Shown piece after piece: positions 8,535 through 16,870 of a DNA stretch of 25,794 nucleotides; position 1 is the stretch's first letter; the number at the start of each line of letters is the position of its first letter. The translations under genes and the position numbers were made by a program. The notes below the pieces were generated by a model. The model saw only the letters and a list, made by a program, of their open reading frames with translations, was not told the origin of the DNA and ran no database searches. This DNA is from Nematocida ironsii (lineage: Eukaryota; Microsporidia). The DNA is taken from positions 1 through 25,794 of the forward strand of contig LTDK01000104.1 of assembly GCA_001642415.1 (NCBI GenBank), in the 5' to 3' direction.

Positions 8535-9114
8535 ACAACCATTCTGTCACATTTTATTTATAGGTCTGTGCGGTATATATGCAGATGATACTTCACTCAT
8601 ATAACCCGATATAACCCTAAATTTTTAATTAGAATAAATTATGTTATGGCGTATACTATTATGAGTCTACTTATAATTATCAGAATATAATAAACATACC
8701 ATAATAATTAATAATACTTTATACACATGTATCTATATATTTAATACTTATTACACTATGACTATAATATAATAGTTATTTTTACTGTTTGTGTATTTAA
8801 TTCTGCATAAATTATTATTCCTTATTATTCTTAACAGTATTATCTTAATAATACTCTGTATTTATTACTTATTACACTATAATTATAATATTATATTAAT
8901 TACTGGTATAAGCATAAAAAGTATTCTTTATTTTACACATAGTACATTAAATATACACTACTTATAATACATAATATTATAAATAATAACTAAGTATACA
9001 GTATACTCACTAATAATTTATATTATATACCCCGAAATAACCCGAAATTGTTTATTACTTATACAGAATAAAGTAATTCCATTGAATTAATTATAAAATT
9101 ATTATTATAAGTGC
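8535..9114. other. AT-rich gap with direct repeats and CCCGAAAT motifs
   Basis: No gene is visible in 580 bases of very AT-rich DNA. It contains a 33-base direct repeat (8742-8774 and 8863-8895), the motif pair ATAACCCGAT-ATAACCCTAAAT at 8601-8622, and the pair CCCCGAAATAACCCGAAAT at 9030-9048. Confidence 0.6.
8742..8895. repeat. 33-base direct repeat, two copies
   Basis: 8742-8774 and 8863-8895 match at 29 of 33 positions and share an identical 15-base core TACTTATTACACTAT (8745-8759 and 8866-8880). The copies are 121 bases apart in the same orientation. Low complexity lowers the weight of the AT-only part, but the ACACTAT core makes chance less likely. Confidence 0.5.
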
Positions 9115-10683
9115 ATGACAGAGGTAAGAGAAGGAATCAATTCATTCACAAAAGAATTATTCATACGGTGTTTATACGACCCATTGGAATTTCTGTTCAA
9201 GATAAATATAGCAGTAGAATCAGCATACACAATTCCCCCTGGGAAAATGTCTCGTGCAGTAAATCTATTTGCAATGAAAGAATATTACCAAGTATATTCT
9301 ATACTTAGATGTACAGAATATACTTCTATGAAGATAGAATATAATTATTGCACCTGCTGTACGGGTGCACAAGTTTTCTTAAGAAATTATTCTGTGTACA
9401 TCCTTACTAGTATAAAGAACACGAGAGAGCCTGGGTTTAAAATAGACAGAATATATTATGAAGATGACAAGATAGATAAATTACTTGATAGAGTAGAATT
9501 AAGTAATGAAGGTGTAATAATCAGCAATGAATTATTTACTGATCCATTTCTGATATATTTACTGATTCTTACTAAGAAGAAGTATATATCATCAGATAAG
9601 TACAAGAAAGTACTTTGTGTACTACTTAAGGTTATGCCTTATTTCTGGGATATTTACAAATTACTTGGTGATAGTGTTACTGTCACTGACTGTGATAGTG
9701 TTCTTAAGAATATTTCTGATCCTATGATGGAAAGAGTATTTATTCTGTACATTGGGTGTAGAAAGTCTATTTTAATTCCGAGACTTAAAAGGATAATGGA
9801 AGAATATGAAAAGAATCCAGAAGAATTTTCTATTTATGAAGAATCATTACTTGTTGCTGTATTTGGTCATTATAAGAAAACAAAGAAATCGTTGGAGGTA
9901 ATGGAAAAAGTGGTTGATTCATCAGTGGGCTGGTATAATTTTGACCAATTCTCAAATATTCTGTACTCATTAAAGGACACAGAAAAGTTATCTAGCTTAG
10001 TGTTTACTGTGTTTGATAGGTTTGGTAATTTACCCATATACAATTATGTATCTGGGAATTTACTTGCATTAAAGTCTGACCATGTAGGGAGCATAGAAGA
10101 ATTTCAAAAAATACTACAGGATGAATTTATTGGGGAGTTCGATATTGCGTATATATTTGTAGCACAGGAGTATTTCCATTTGAAAGATACTTGCTCAGCG
10201 ATTAAAGCGTGCAACCTTGCGATAAAGAAGAATTATAATGATTACCGTGTATGGCTGAGTATGGCACAAATATACTTTTCAATTGAGATGCACGAGTACT
10301 CTTTGCACTTTTATAGAAAATGTGCAGAGTTATCCCCAAGTATATCTGCGGTGTATGAGGGATTGGGGCAGTGCTTTGATAAACTTGGAAGGGAGGAGGA
10401 AGCCATTCGGTGTTATAAGAAATGTGCAGACCAGGGAAGTGTAAAGGCACTTTGTTTGCTGGGTGACTTATTCTTTAGACAGAACAATAATCAGTTTATA
10501 ACATATTATAAAGAATACTTATCACATGCACTTGTACCAGAGAATGATCCAGAGCATGCCCCAGAAGGGAGTGTAAAAACAATTGAACGAGTAATTGAGG
10601 TTTTAGAGCCATCTTCAGATCCCTCCACTGTATTAGAATGGAGAAAGTCCCTTACTCTACTAAAGCACTGCCTTGGGGCATAA
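9115..10683 (+). CDS. CDC23: Anaphase-promoting complex subunit Cdc23/APC8
   Basis: Cdc23/APC8 is a TPR scaffold subunit of the APC/C, the ubiquitin ligase that drives anaphase and mitotic exit. The 522-residue protein is helical throughout. The C-terminal half carries consecutive TPRs (about residues 340-475) in the APC8 order, including AIKACNLAIKKNYNDYRVWL, then YSLHFYRKCAELSP and GLGQCFDKLGREEEAIRCYK. The N-terminal half keeps the family pattern in which a residue pair FLR precedes a Tyr-rich helix (about residue 88) and a DPFLIYLLIL segment replaces the long inter-TPR region. It is shorter than yeast Cdc23 (about 626 residues). The start codon has the context GTGCATG. The 3' end converges on eS26 with 59 bases between stops. 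Another TPR subunit (Cdc16, Cdc27) is possible but fits less well. Confidence 0.85.
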   Translation: MTEVREGINSFTKELFIRCLYDPLEFLFKINIAVESAYTIPPGKMSRAVNLFAMKEYYQVYSILRCTEYTSMKIEYNYCTCCTGAQVFLRNYSVYILTSIKNTREPGFKIDRIYYEDDKIDKLLDRVELSNEGVIISNELFTDPFLIYLLILTKKKYISSDKYKKVLCVLLKVMPYFWDIYKLLGDSVTVTDCDSVLKNISDPMMERVFILYIGCRKSILIPRLKRIMEEYEKNPEEFSIYEESLLVAVFGHYKKTKKSLEVMEKVVDSSVGWYNFDQFSNILYSLKDTEKLSSLVFTVFDRFGNLPIYNYVSGNLLALKSDHVGSIEEFQKILQDEFIGEFDIAYIFVAQEYFHLKDTCSAIKACNLAIKKNYNDYRVWLSMAQIYFSIEMHEYSLHFYRKCAELSPSISAVYEGLGQCFDKLGREEEAIRCYKKCADQGSVKALCLLGDLFFRQNNNQFITYYKEYLSHALVPENDPEHAPEGSVKTIERVIEVLEPSSDPSTVLEWRKSLTLLKHCLGA

Positions 10684-10742
10684 TAAAACATAAAATAAAA
10701 CAAGTAAAATAAACGGTATAAGCGAAATAAACTACTACTTTA

Positions 10743-11078
10743 TTATGCAGATGCATTTAAAAGATTCATTCTTCTCTTCATAAATGGGTTTGTTCTGTCT
10801 TTTCTTCCCTCTACGGACCTAGCTCTGACAATTCTTTGGTGAACTGCGCATGAAATGCAGTACTCTAGTTTATAGTAGAATTTTGGAACTTCAAAGTCTT
10901 CATACACAGAGGCCAGCTTAATATCATCGAAGGATGCATTGTCTATTACATTTTTGATGTGGAATCTCTTTATTGCCTTGTCTTTGGGGCAACTTCTGTA
11001 ACAGTTCTCACATCTAATGCTTCTAGTGTGACCTCTGTTCATTTTGGATCTTCCATTATTTCTTCTTTTTTTTGTCAT
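10743..11078 (-). CDS. RPS26: 40S ribosomal protein eS26
   Basis: eS26 binds the 3' end of 18S rRNA near the mRNA exit channel. The 111-residue product begins MTKKRRNNGR and keeps the zinc-ribbon cysteines C23, C26, C74 and C77, with the family motifs PKDKAIKRFHIKNV and KLEYCISCAVHQRIVRARS. The length matches other eukaryotes (yeast 119, human 115). The gene lies 42 bases downstream of the VTC gene on the same strand. The ATG is preceded by TAACCCTAGCAC, which contains a CCC-like element of the kind reported before microsporidian ribosomal protein genes. Confidence 0.97.
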   Translation of the reverse strand: MTKKRRNNGRSKMNRGHTRSIRCENCYRSCPKDKAIKRFHIKNVIDNASFDDIKLASVYEDFEVPKFYYKLEYCISCAVHQRIVRARSVEGRKDRTNPFMKRRMNLLNASA

Positions 11079-11090
11079 GTGCTAGGGTTA
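11079..11090 (-). promoter_or_regulatory. CCC-like start signal of eS26
   Basis: Read on the minus strand this is TAACCCTAGCAC, placed directly before the ATG. It sits in the 42-base gap to the VTC stop codon, so eS26 transcription probably starts within or very near the end of the VTC gene. Confidence 0.4.
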
Positions 11091-11120
11091 AAATGAAAAA
11101 ATAATTTATGCATCTTAGAA

Positions 11121-12986
11121 TTACTTTAAAGGGAACTTGAAGAAAACCGATGTAACCATAGCAGAAAGAAAGACTGCAACAAGAATGATTGGTCCGTGGT
11201 GGTCATGGTATGGCCCTGGGTTTTTCTCATTTATTTTTTGTGCCCTCCAAATATACAGATATAAGGCGTAGACAGAAAATATAATGGAAACCACGATAAA
11301 GCACACCCCAGACAAAGCAGCATTTACATCCCCAAGTCCCATTAAGGCTGCACCCACACCTCCAATAAAAATTGCAAAGTGCAGCCAAGACAAAAATGTT
11401 CTTTCATTTGCAAAAAACACTTTTGGTTCAATTCTTACGGGAACGGTTACTGGCTTATCTGAAGGAACCGTCGGAACGGCTGGCCCATTGGTTTGTCTTA
11501 AAGCACTTGGCTGGAAAAACTCTTTTGTTCTGTCTTCTCCATTCATTGTTTGTCTGTTTACATTTGTATTTTGTGTTTGTACTTGTTGCATGTTTCGCAT
11601 TTGTAATAAATTCTGGTCTAATTCAGTCTGTCCATGCGGATTGTTTGTAGCAGTATTATCTGAACACATATTTAAAACAGCGTGTGACTGCCTCTCAGAA
11701 TATGAGTCACTGCTGGACGTACTATCATACACACCACTCCCTGAGTCAGATGGCAATTCTGCGCTTGGTGTGTTTGTATCTTTGCATTGCGATTGTTTGT
11801 TGATATAATCTAATAATTCAGATATTTCTCTGTTTATCTTAGATAGTCTAGTGTTTTGTATAGGTGCATGGGTAATTTCTATGTTCTGAGCTTGCGGAAG
11901 GGTTATCTGGTTGTACCAGTACGGGATGGATGGAACATTTGGGTAGTGCACAGAACAGCCGTGCAAGTACTTCGAGAATTTGTCAACAGGGACTACAAGT
12001 GCACTGTTCATTAGCTCAAGAATCCAGTCCTGTTCATTTCCCTCTTCAAGCTTCACTTCTAAAATAGCATAGGGAAAGTGCTTTCCTACATTACCACACC
12101 ACATGGCAAGGTGTGTATCTAGAGATATTCTAATTGATGCATCTTCTGGAAACTGGAAGGCCGTTCGCCTGTACACTGTTTTTACAACGGGTTTTAGAGA
12201 AAGTCTTCTGATTAGGTCGAGAACCTCTTGATATAAAGTGAATGCTTCCGCTGGCTCTGCTACATTTATGGTTTTAATTTCCTCCCATATATCAACTCCC
12301 TCTGCTAGTTGTGGAATTAGTCTAGTGTGCACAAGAAACCGTTTTTTTGTACTTCTTTCTCCAGTCCACCCATCTTCATGAGTTTTTAGCTCTACATAAG
12401 AAATAATAGATGACTCACCATAACTGCGAATACGTAATGATTTTGCGCCTTGATCTCTCTTAATTCTCCTATCATACAGATTAAAGTTGTTCGTATCAAA
12501 ATACACACTTGATATGTACGATGATATTTTGGCACTGCCATCATCTCCAAATATGTATACAGGTAAGTGTGGTATAATCATACTGCAAAGAGTGTCTATG
12601 TTATTTAGGTCAACCCAAAACTTTCTTGTCCTTCGAATAAAGCATGTGTTTATCTGAGAGATAGCTTGCAGCCCCTTCATTTCAATCAGTGCATGCCCCA
12701 TGTTGTAAAAAGCACTCTCTAAAGTAGCCACCTTGGCATACTCTAAAAGAGACACCTTTTCACTATGTGGTATGTCCAGCGCATTAATATACTGGACTAT
12801 TCTTCTAGTCTCATCTGCATGCAGTAGTACTGCTTGACACAAGTCATTGTATTTCTCTTCTCTGCCGGTTTGAAGAGCCCTCTGTTCTTGTATTTCTTGG
12901 TTCAGCAGAGCAATACGCACTGTGCATTTAAAAATAAAGTTGTTTAGCATTTCTTCGTATGGTATTCCAGTTAAACCCATAGTCAT
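11121..12986 (-). CDS. VTC4: VTC4-type polyphosphate polymerase
   Basis: This protein should make inorganic polyphosphate from ATP and pass it across an internal membrane, as yeast Vtc4 does at the vacuole. Of 621 residues, ~1-130 are helical and may be a very divergent SPX domain. Residues ~135-360 are the polymerase tunnel, with the basic and acidic residues known from Vtc4 present: RIR (185-187), E199 and K201, RR (273-274), R286, E310 and K312, K336 and K339. Residues ~370-500 are a polar Ser/Gln/Asn-rich linker. A DUF202-like membrane domain with three helices ends the protein, opening with ANERTFLSWLHFA. The domain order equals fungal Vtc4. A hairpin and a direct repeat lie 120-160 bases upstream. 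The phosphate-sensing status of the N-terminus is uncertain. Confidence 0.88.
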   Translation of the reverse strand: MTMGLTGIPYEEMLNNFIFKCTVRIALLNQEIQEQRALQTGREEKYNDLCQAVLLHADETRRIVQYINALDIPHSEKVSLLEYAKVATLESAFYNMGHALIEMKGLQAISQINTCFIRRTRKFWVDLNNIDTLCSMIIPHLPVYIFGDDGSAKISSYISSVYFDTNNFNLYDRRIKRDQGAKSLRIRSYGESSIISYVELKTHEDGWTGERSTKKRFLVHTRLIPQLAEGVDIWEEIKTINVAEPAEAFTLYQEVLDLIRRLSLKPVVKTVYRRTAFQFPEDASIRISLDTHLAMWCGNVGKHFPYAILEVKLEEGNEQDWILELMNSALVVPVDKFSKYLHGCSVHYPNVPSIPYWYNQITLPQAQNIEITHAPIQNTRLSKINREISELLDYINKQSQCKDTNTPSAELPSDSGSGVYDSTSSSDSYSERQSHAVLNMCSDNTATNNPHGQTELDQNLLQMRNMQQVQTQNTNVNRQTMNGEDRTKEFFQPSALRQTNGPAVPTVPSDKPVTVPVRIEPKVFFANERTFLSWLHFAIFIGGVGAALMGLGDVNAALSGVCFIVVSIIFSVYALYLYIWRAQKINEKNPGPYHDHHGPIILVAVFLSAMVTSVFFKFPLK

Positions 12987-13107
12987 GTTATATGTCTATT
13001 TGTTCTGTTATATACACTGTGTGTAACTATGTTTCAAAGAATTTGACCTAATACGTTGTTTGAATGGCAAATAAGCACTTTTCTTAAGAATGCGCACAGG
13101 TGTATAT

Positions 13108-13147
13108 ACTGTAACACATCTAATGTGTTAGAAGTTCACTGTAACAC
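13108..13147. promoter_or_regulatory. Hairpin plus direct repeats upstream of VTC
   Basis: TAACACAT (13112-13119), a CTA loop and ATGTGTTA (13123-13130) form a perfect 8-bp stem. ACTGTAACAC is present twice in the same orientation, at 13108-13117 and 13138-13147, 30 bases apart. The position 120-160 bases before the VTC start makes a protein-binding or operator-like site plausible, but nothing here proves function. Confidence 0.35.
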
Positions 13148-13518
13148 CATGAAAACCGCACTAGTCTTTATACTCCATATACACATAGACTAATTAGAAA
13201 TAGTCCGAAAATATCCATTATTTTCATGATGTTTTAATACCAAAGTATAAATATTTCATATATACCCAAAATAGTCTTTATTTACGTTTATTTCTGGGAT
13301 TTTCATTCTTTCAGAATATTTTAACTGTTTTCTATTTTCGGGTGTGCTCTGTTTTTCATAATAAACCCAAATAGCCCCGATATAATTCAATTTCTGTATA
13401 TTAAGTCTATTTATATTTTATTTCTATAGGAATTCTTTTTTATTGCAAATAAAAGAGTATTCTGTAATAGAATCTATACGAGTTAATTTTTATACTTAAA
13501 GTTAATTCATTTTTTTGT

Positions 13519-13540
13519 ATTTCGGGTTATTTCGGGTTAT
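13519..13540. repeat. Two tandem exact copies of ATTTCGGGTTAT
   Basis: Two exact 12-mers overlap by AT, giving a 10-base period. They end 19 bases beyond the stop codon of the DEAD-box gene (13560-14702, minus strand), and read ATAACCCGAAAT in the direction of that gene. Confidence 0.7.
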
Positions 13541-13559
13541 AAATATGTAAATATTCTTA

Positions 13560-14702
13560 TTAAGAAGACTCAGGAATAACGAATTCTTTTAATGCCTTCC
13601 CAAATGCACTGAATATAGCTTGGCTTTTACTGCACTCACTTGGCTCCAGAAGACTTATAGCAATTGATGTTTTTCCAAATCTACCACCTCTGCCGATTCT
13701 GTGTAAATACTCCTCTGGTGAGAGTGGAGCATCATAATTAACTACTAAATTAACATGCACTGCATCTATTCCTCTTGCACATACATCTGTGCACACGAGT
13801 ATTCTATGCTTGCCACTAAAGAATTCTGACATTCTTTTGTTTCTTTCTGCTTGCTCTATTCCACCGTGCACTATAACAGCAGGAAATTCATGCATTTGGA
13901 GTTTTTTACCTAATTCCATTACTGTTTCCTTTCTGTTCGCAAAAATAACTGCCTGGGAAATTGAAACCGTGCTGAAAATATCGCAGAGTCTGTTAAACTT
14001 CTTTTTCTCCACTACATTAATGTAAAACTGTGAAATTCTTGAAAGTGCAAGTTCTTCTTGTGGTACTAAAAAGGACTCATAGTCTTCTGGAAGGTACTCA
14101 GTGAGAAATTCAGTCACTGCTTGTGGCAGTGTTGCACTTACAAATACAAACTGTACGTTCATTGGTTTAATCCTCTCAAATATTCCTCTGACTGGTAGAC
14201 TAAATCCACTCTCCACCACACGATCTGCTTCATCTAAAACCACCATGTGCACTTTATTAAACGTCTTAATTGACTCTTTTAATAAGTGAAGGACTCTTCC
14301 TGGTGTACCAAATAACACTGTACACCCATTTAATGCATGAACATCTTCTGATACTTTTTTAGTCTGCCCAACTGCACAGTACCCCTTTATTCCCATATAC
14401 TTAGCAAGGCCGTTAAATACATTGAATGTTTGTATGGCTAAGTCACGGGTTGGCGATAGTACAATAGACTGTATATACGGTGTGTTTTTGTGGACATTTA
14501 GCTTCTGGAGCATTCCCAGCAGAAAAGTGGCAGTTTTTCCCGTTCCATTTTTTGACTGCATTAAAACACTCTTTCCCCCAGAAATTACACCAATTGCATC
14601 TTTCTGTATTTTTGATGGGGTGCTGAACCCATACGCAAATATTCCCATAAGAATATTCTCTGATAAACCAAGCTGCTCAAATTCGGATGTACGTATTTCC
14701 AT
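13560..14702 (-). CDS. DEAD-box RNA helicase, eIF4A/Dhh1-like
   Basis: A 380-residue minimal ATP-dependent RNA helicase with every DEAD-box motif: an aromatic-Gln Q motif (Phe 8, Gln 33), motif I NGTGKT (52-57), Ia PTRDLA (84-89), GTPGR (132-136), II DEAD (157-160), III SAT (189-191), then RGID and HRIGRGGRFG. The family is ambiguous. SKNGTGKTATF and the N-terminal GIFAYGF resemble the decay factor Dhh1, while the sequence following the SAT motif (QEELALSRISQFYINV) and the RGGRFG end resemble eIF4A and Fal1. It therefore serves translation initiation, mRNA decay or pre-rRNA work. The start codon is 20 bases from that of the divergent Cdt1-like gene, so the two share one tiny promoter region. 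An AAATTTTTTC element abuts the ATG. Confidence 0.9.
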   Translation of the reverse strand: MEIRTSEFEQLGLSENILMGIFAYGFSTPSKIQKDAIGVISGGKSVLMQSKNGTGKTATFLLGMLQKLNVHKNTPYIQSIVLSPTRDLAIQTFNVFNGLAKYMGIKGYCAVGQTKKVSEDVHALNGCTVLFGTPGRVLHLLKESIKTFNKVHMVVLDEADRVVESGFSLPVRGIFERIKPMNVQFVFVSATLPQAVTEFLTEYLPEDYESFLVPQEELALSRISQFYINVVEKKKFNRLCDIFSTVSISQAVIFANRKETVMELGKKLQMHEFPAVIVHGGIEQAERNKRMSEFFSGKHRILVCTDVCARGIDAVHVNLVVNYDAPLSPEEYLHRIGRGGRFGKTSIAISLLEPSECSKSQAIFSAFGKALKEFVIPESS

Positions 14703-14722
14703 GAAAAAATTTACACAGAATT
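14703..14722. promoter_or_regulatory. 20-base divergent spacer, DEAD-box gene and Cdt1-like gene
   Basis: Only 20 bases separate the two ATGs. On the minus strand AAATTTTTTC directly precedes the helicase start. Either the mRNAs have almost no leader, or the start sites lie inside the opposite gene and the 5' ends overlap. Confidence 0.5.
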
Positions 14723-15904
14723 ATGAAGGATATCCCAGACAAAAAGACACCGGATTCGTCCCATAACACAAATCTGCCTGGATATCTGAGGTGGCGGCAT
14801 CTTACACGTGCCACTAATGACATTAGGCTGCCTGATTGCATTTCTTTTTTGCTTAGAATAATCACATTAACTGACTCTGTTATTTCATTTAATTCAACAA
14901 AAACATTGACTAATACCTTGCAGGACGTATCCAGAACAGTCTCGCATCTGTGCAAGGATAAAATACACGAAATTCATTATAGACAAATTAAGCTCATATT
15001 TGGTGACATATACACGTATACACAGAGCAGATTTAAAAATGAATCGGTTATAATTATAGACATAGTGAACATAGAAAATCGACTCATGCACTGCGAAAAG
15101 AAAGCAATTGGCTGGGTGCGTACAAAATACGCTAAAATAAATGTTAAAGAAACAAATTCAGAAACAATCCGTACAATTGATGAACTAATTAGCGAAGACC
15201 TCAATTTTAAAAAGAGTGCTGTACTGGATAATAAACACACTGCATCTTTACCAAGTTTATGCCCAGAGACCGACTGGCCAGACATTCGCATGGATATAAT
15301 AAAACCAGATGATAATTCTAGTAGTACTAAGAGCAAACTGGAATGTGACAGAACTACAAAAAAAGTAAAAGAATGTGAGAGTGCTATTAGTTTAGAAAAT
15401 ACAACAGATAAAACCACGTTTAAAAAGAAAAGTCCATTATGTAATATAAATACTAAAAACACAGACCCTTTATACAGAATTGAACCAGAGAAATCTAATG
15501 AACTAACTATGCAGTCCTCAGATAAACCAAATGCTCCCACTATAAATACCACAGAGTGTACTAAGCCTTCTCCGGGCCTAAATAAAGGGCTGTCTATATT
15601 AGAGAGAATTAAACAAAGAGAGACAGAAAGAAGAAATAAATTCATACAGATGGAAGAAGAAAAGGAAAGGGAAATAATTAAAGCAGTGCATGCGATATTC
15701 ACACTTGCGATTACATCCTCTAAGAAATCTTTTCCTATTGACTTTATCACACAGAAAATATCCATATTCACAACATCATCTATAAAAATAACCGATATTC
15801 TAACTCATCCTCGCACAGTAGGATTAATGCATACAAAAGTATCTGCAGAGGGAACGACATATTTATTATTGGATATACCCAAGTATACCACACATTTTGA
15901 ATAA
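14723..15904 (+). CDS. CDT1: Cdt1-like DNA replication licensing factor
   Basis: Cdt1 loads the MCM2-7 helicase onto origins in G1. The 393-residue product has three parts in the Cdt1 order. Residues ~36-145 fit the central domain: LPDCISFLLRIITLTDSVIS, a region of predicted helices, then HYRQIKLIFGDIYTYTQSRF, matching the family pattern in which a short helix precedes a 'QIK..P..Y' stretch. A polar linker (~150-285) carries many Ser, Thr and Lys. Next comes LSILERIKQRE (290-300), the hallmark of Cdt1 just before the C-terminal winged helix (~305-388), which binds MCM. No PIP box is evident at the N-terminus. It diverges from the DEAD-box gene and its stop lies 2 bases from that of the PAQR gene. 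Assignment is by pattern recognition and could be wrong. Confidence 0.65.
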   Translation: MKDIPDKKTPDSSHNTNLPGYLRWRHLTRATNDIRLPDCISFLLRIITLTDSVISFNSTKTLTNTLQDVSRTVSHLCKDKIHEIHYRQIKLIFGDIYTYTQSRFKNESVIIIDIVNIENRLMHCEKKAIGWVRTKYAKINVKETNSETIRTIDELISEDLNFKKSAVLDNKHTASLPSLCPETDWPDIRMDIIKPDDNSSSTKSKLECDRTTKKVKECESAISLENTTDKTTFKKKSPLCNINTKNTDPLYRIEPEKSNELTMQSSDKPNAPTINTTECTKPSPGLNKGLSILERIKQRETERRNKFIQMEEEKEREIIKAVHAIFTLAITSSKKSFPIDFITQKISIFTTSSIKITDILTHPRTVGLMHTKVSAEGTTYLLLDIPKYTTHFE

Positions 15905-15906
15905 AT

Positions 15907-16722
15907 TCACCCGATCATACGAACAGCCTTATAATCCGCCCATACAATAGTTAGCATAAAGAACGTATTACCAATAACCGTTAGAGTATGAAATATCTCA
16001 TGAAACCCAAAGGTCTTAGGCCATGGGTCTGGTTTTTTTGTTCCGTATATTATACCTCCAATTATATATGATACACCTCCGGATATGCTAAGCACAAATA
16101 GCGGTAATTCCTTCTTTACATATTCTATGGGCACAAATATTATAACAGAAGCACCGTGTACTATATAATATGACACATTGACTGACTTTGGTATATTCTG
16201 TATAAAAAATACCTTTAACATACCTAAAATAGCCAATATATACGATATTGGCAGATATAACAGAATATTAGACTTGCCTCCTATGTTTACTTCGTTGATT
16301 GCTGCTATTACACAAGTCTGCGTGCCTGCAATTAAAAGGAATATAGAAGAATGGTCTAATTTTTGAAATAGTTTTTCTGATTCTCTTGTTTTCCATTTCT
16401 TTGTATGATATGTGCTACTTATGCCGTACAGCAGTACCTGCGAGGCAAAGTATAACGATAAGTATATTTTATTTATACGAAGAGTGCACATTAGCACAAC
16501 GTACATAATTATTGTAAGATAAAATGCCACTTGGTGTATTCTACCACGGCAGTATGGCTTATTATTTGGATAGGCAAAGTATCCAGAAGAAGAATCTTCT
16601 TGCTCTATATTTTCATTTACATTAGGATTATCTTTGACACTAATTGCACTATTACTTGTATTTGGTTTAAGAATTTGTTCAATGTTTCTCTCTTTCTCTT
16701 TGCTTATGGTTTCTATGCTCAT
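15907..16722 (-). CDS. PAQR/hemolysin III-family membrane protein
   Basis: A 271-residue seven-helix protein of the progestin/adiponectin receptor and hemolysin III superfamily. After a ~55-residue polar N-terminus comes RGRIHQ, then about seven hydrophobic segments. The metal-site residues are in place: SSTYH (S102-H106), the Asp at 123 in KLDHSS, and HEIFH (H241, H245), with the signature YGTKKPDPWPKTFGFHEIFH (226-245). Eukaryotic members act in zinc homeostasis or as hydrolase-like receptors (ceramidase activity for adiponectin receptors); bacterial ones are named hemolysin III, but a pore-forming role is not implied by sequence. The RG..H start and compact core resemble the hemolysin III type. 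The gene converges on Cdt1 with only 2 bases between the stop codons; its stop is TGA. Confidence 0.9.
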   Translation of the reverse strand: MSIETISKEKERNIEQILKPNTSNSAISVKDNPNVNENIEQEDSSSGYFAYPNNKPYCRGRIHQVAFYLTIIMYVVLMCTLRINKIYLSLYFASQVLLYGISSTYHTKKWKTRESEKLFQKLDHSSIFLLIAGTQTCVIAAINEVNIGGKSNILLYLPISYILAILGMLKVFFIQNIPKSVNVSYYIVHGASVIIFVPIEYVKKELPLFVLSISGGVSYIIGGIIYGTKKPDPWPKTFGFHEIFHTLTVIGNTFFMLTIVWADYKAVRMIG

Positions 16723-16732
16723 AAAAAATTAT
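16723..16732 (-). promoter_or_regulatory. AATTTTTT start signal of the PAQR gene
   Basis: Read on the minus strand, ATAATTTTTT lies immediately before the ATG. It is a variant of the AAATTT-like elements seen before several other genes here. Confidence 0.35.
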
Positions 16733-16870
16733 GAACTTAATCTATTTAATTAGTGCTTAGTTGCACTGTAGAGCTCTCTAGAGAATAAAGAGATGGTAAA
16801 TTTCGGGGTATTTGAAGTTCTATTTATTCTATTTGGTAATTATATAGATAATTCACGTACTGCAGTATAA

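Larger units (their letters stand above)
12987..13559. other. Gap upstream of VTC with hairpin, direct repeats and TTTCGGG motifs
   Basis: No gene is visible. Near the VTC end there is a perfect hairpin (13112-13130) and a 10-base direct repeat. The middle is AT-rich with loose motif copies (TATTTTCGGGTG near 13333, CCCAAATAGCCCCGAT near 13365). At 13519-13540, close to the stop of the DEAD-box gene, two exact 12-base copies of ATTTCGGGTTAT overlap by two bases. Confidence 0.6.

Noticed and set aside
11284..11808. Plus-strand open frame of 174 codons opposite the VTC gene
   Set aside because: It is antisense to the conserved polymerase and linker region, and has no recognisable domain of its own.
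13519..13540. Telomere repeat made of GGGTTA-like units
   Set aside because: The units are isolated 10-mers within gaps, not long arrays at an end, and the TTTC part does not fit a telomere unit.
14977..15771. Minus-strand open frame of 264 codons opposite the Cdt1-like gene
   Set aside because: Its hydrophobic make-up is what the complement of Lys/Thr/Ser-rich codons gives, whereas the plus strand has domain-like patterns. It is the largest shadow here, so this remains the weakest rejection.
15907..16722. Recent bacterial origin of the hemolysin III-like gene
   Set aside because: The family is widespread in eukaryotes and base composition resembles the neighbours, so transfer cannot be argued from this sequence alone.
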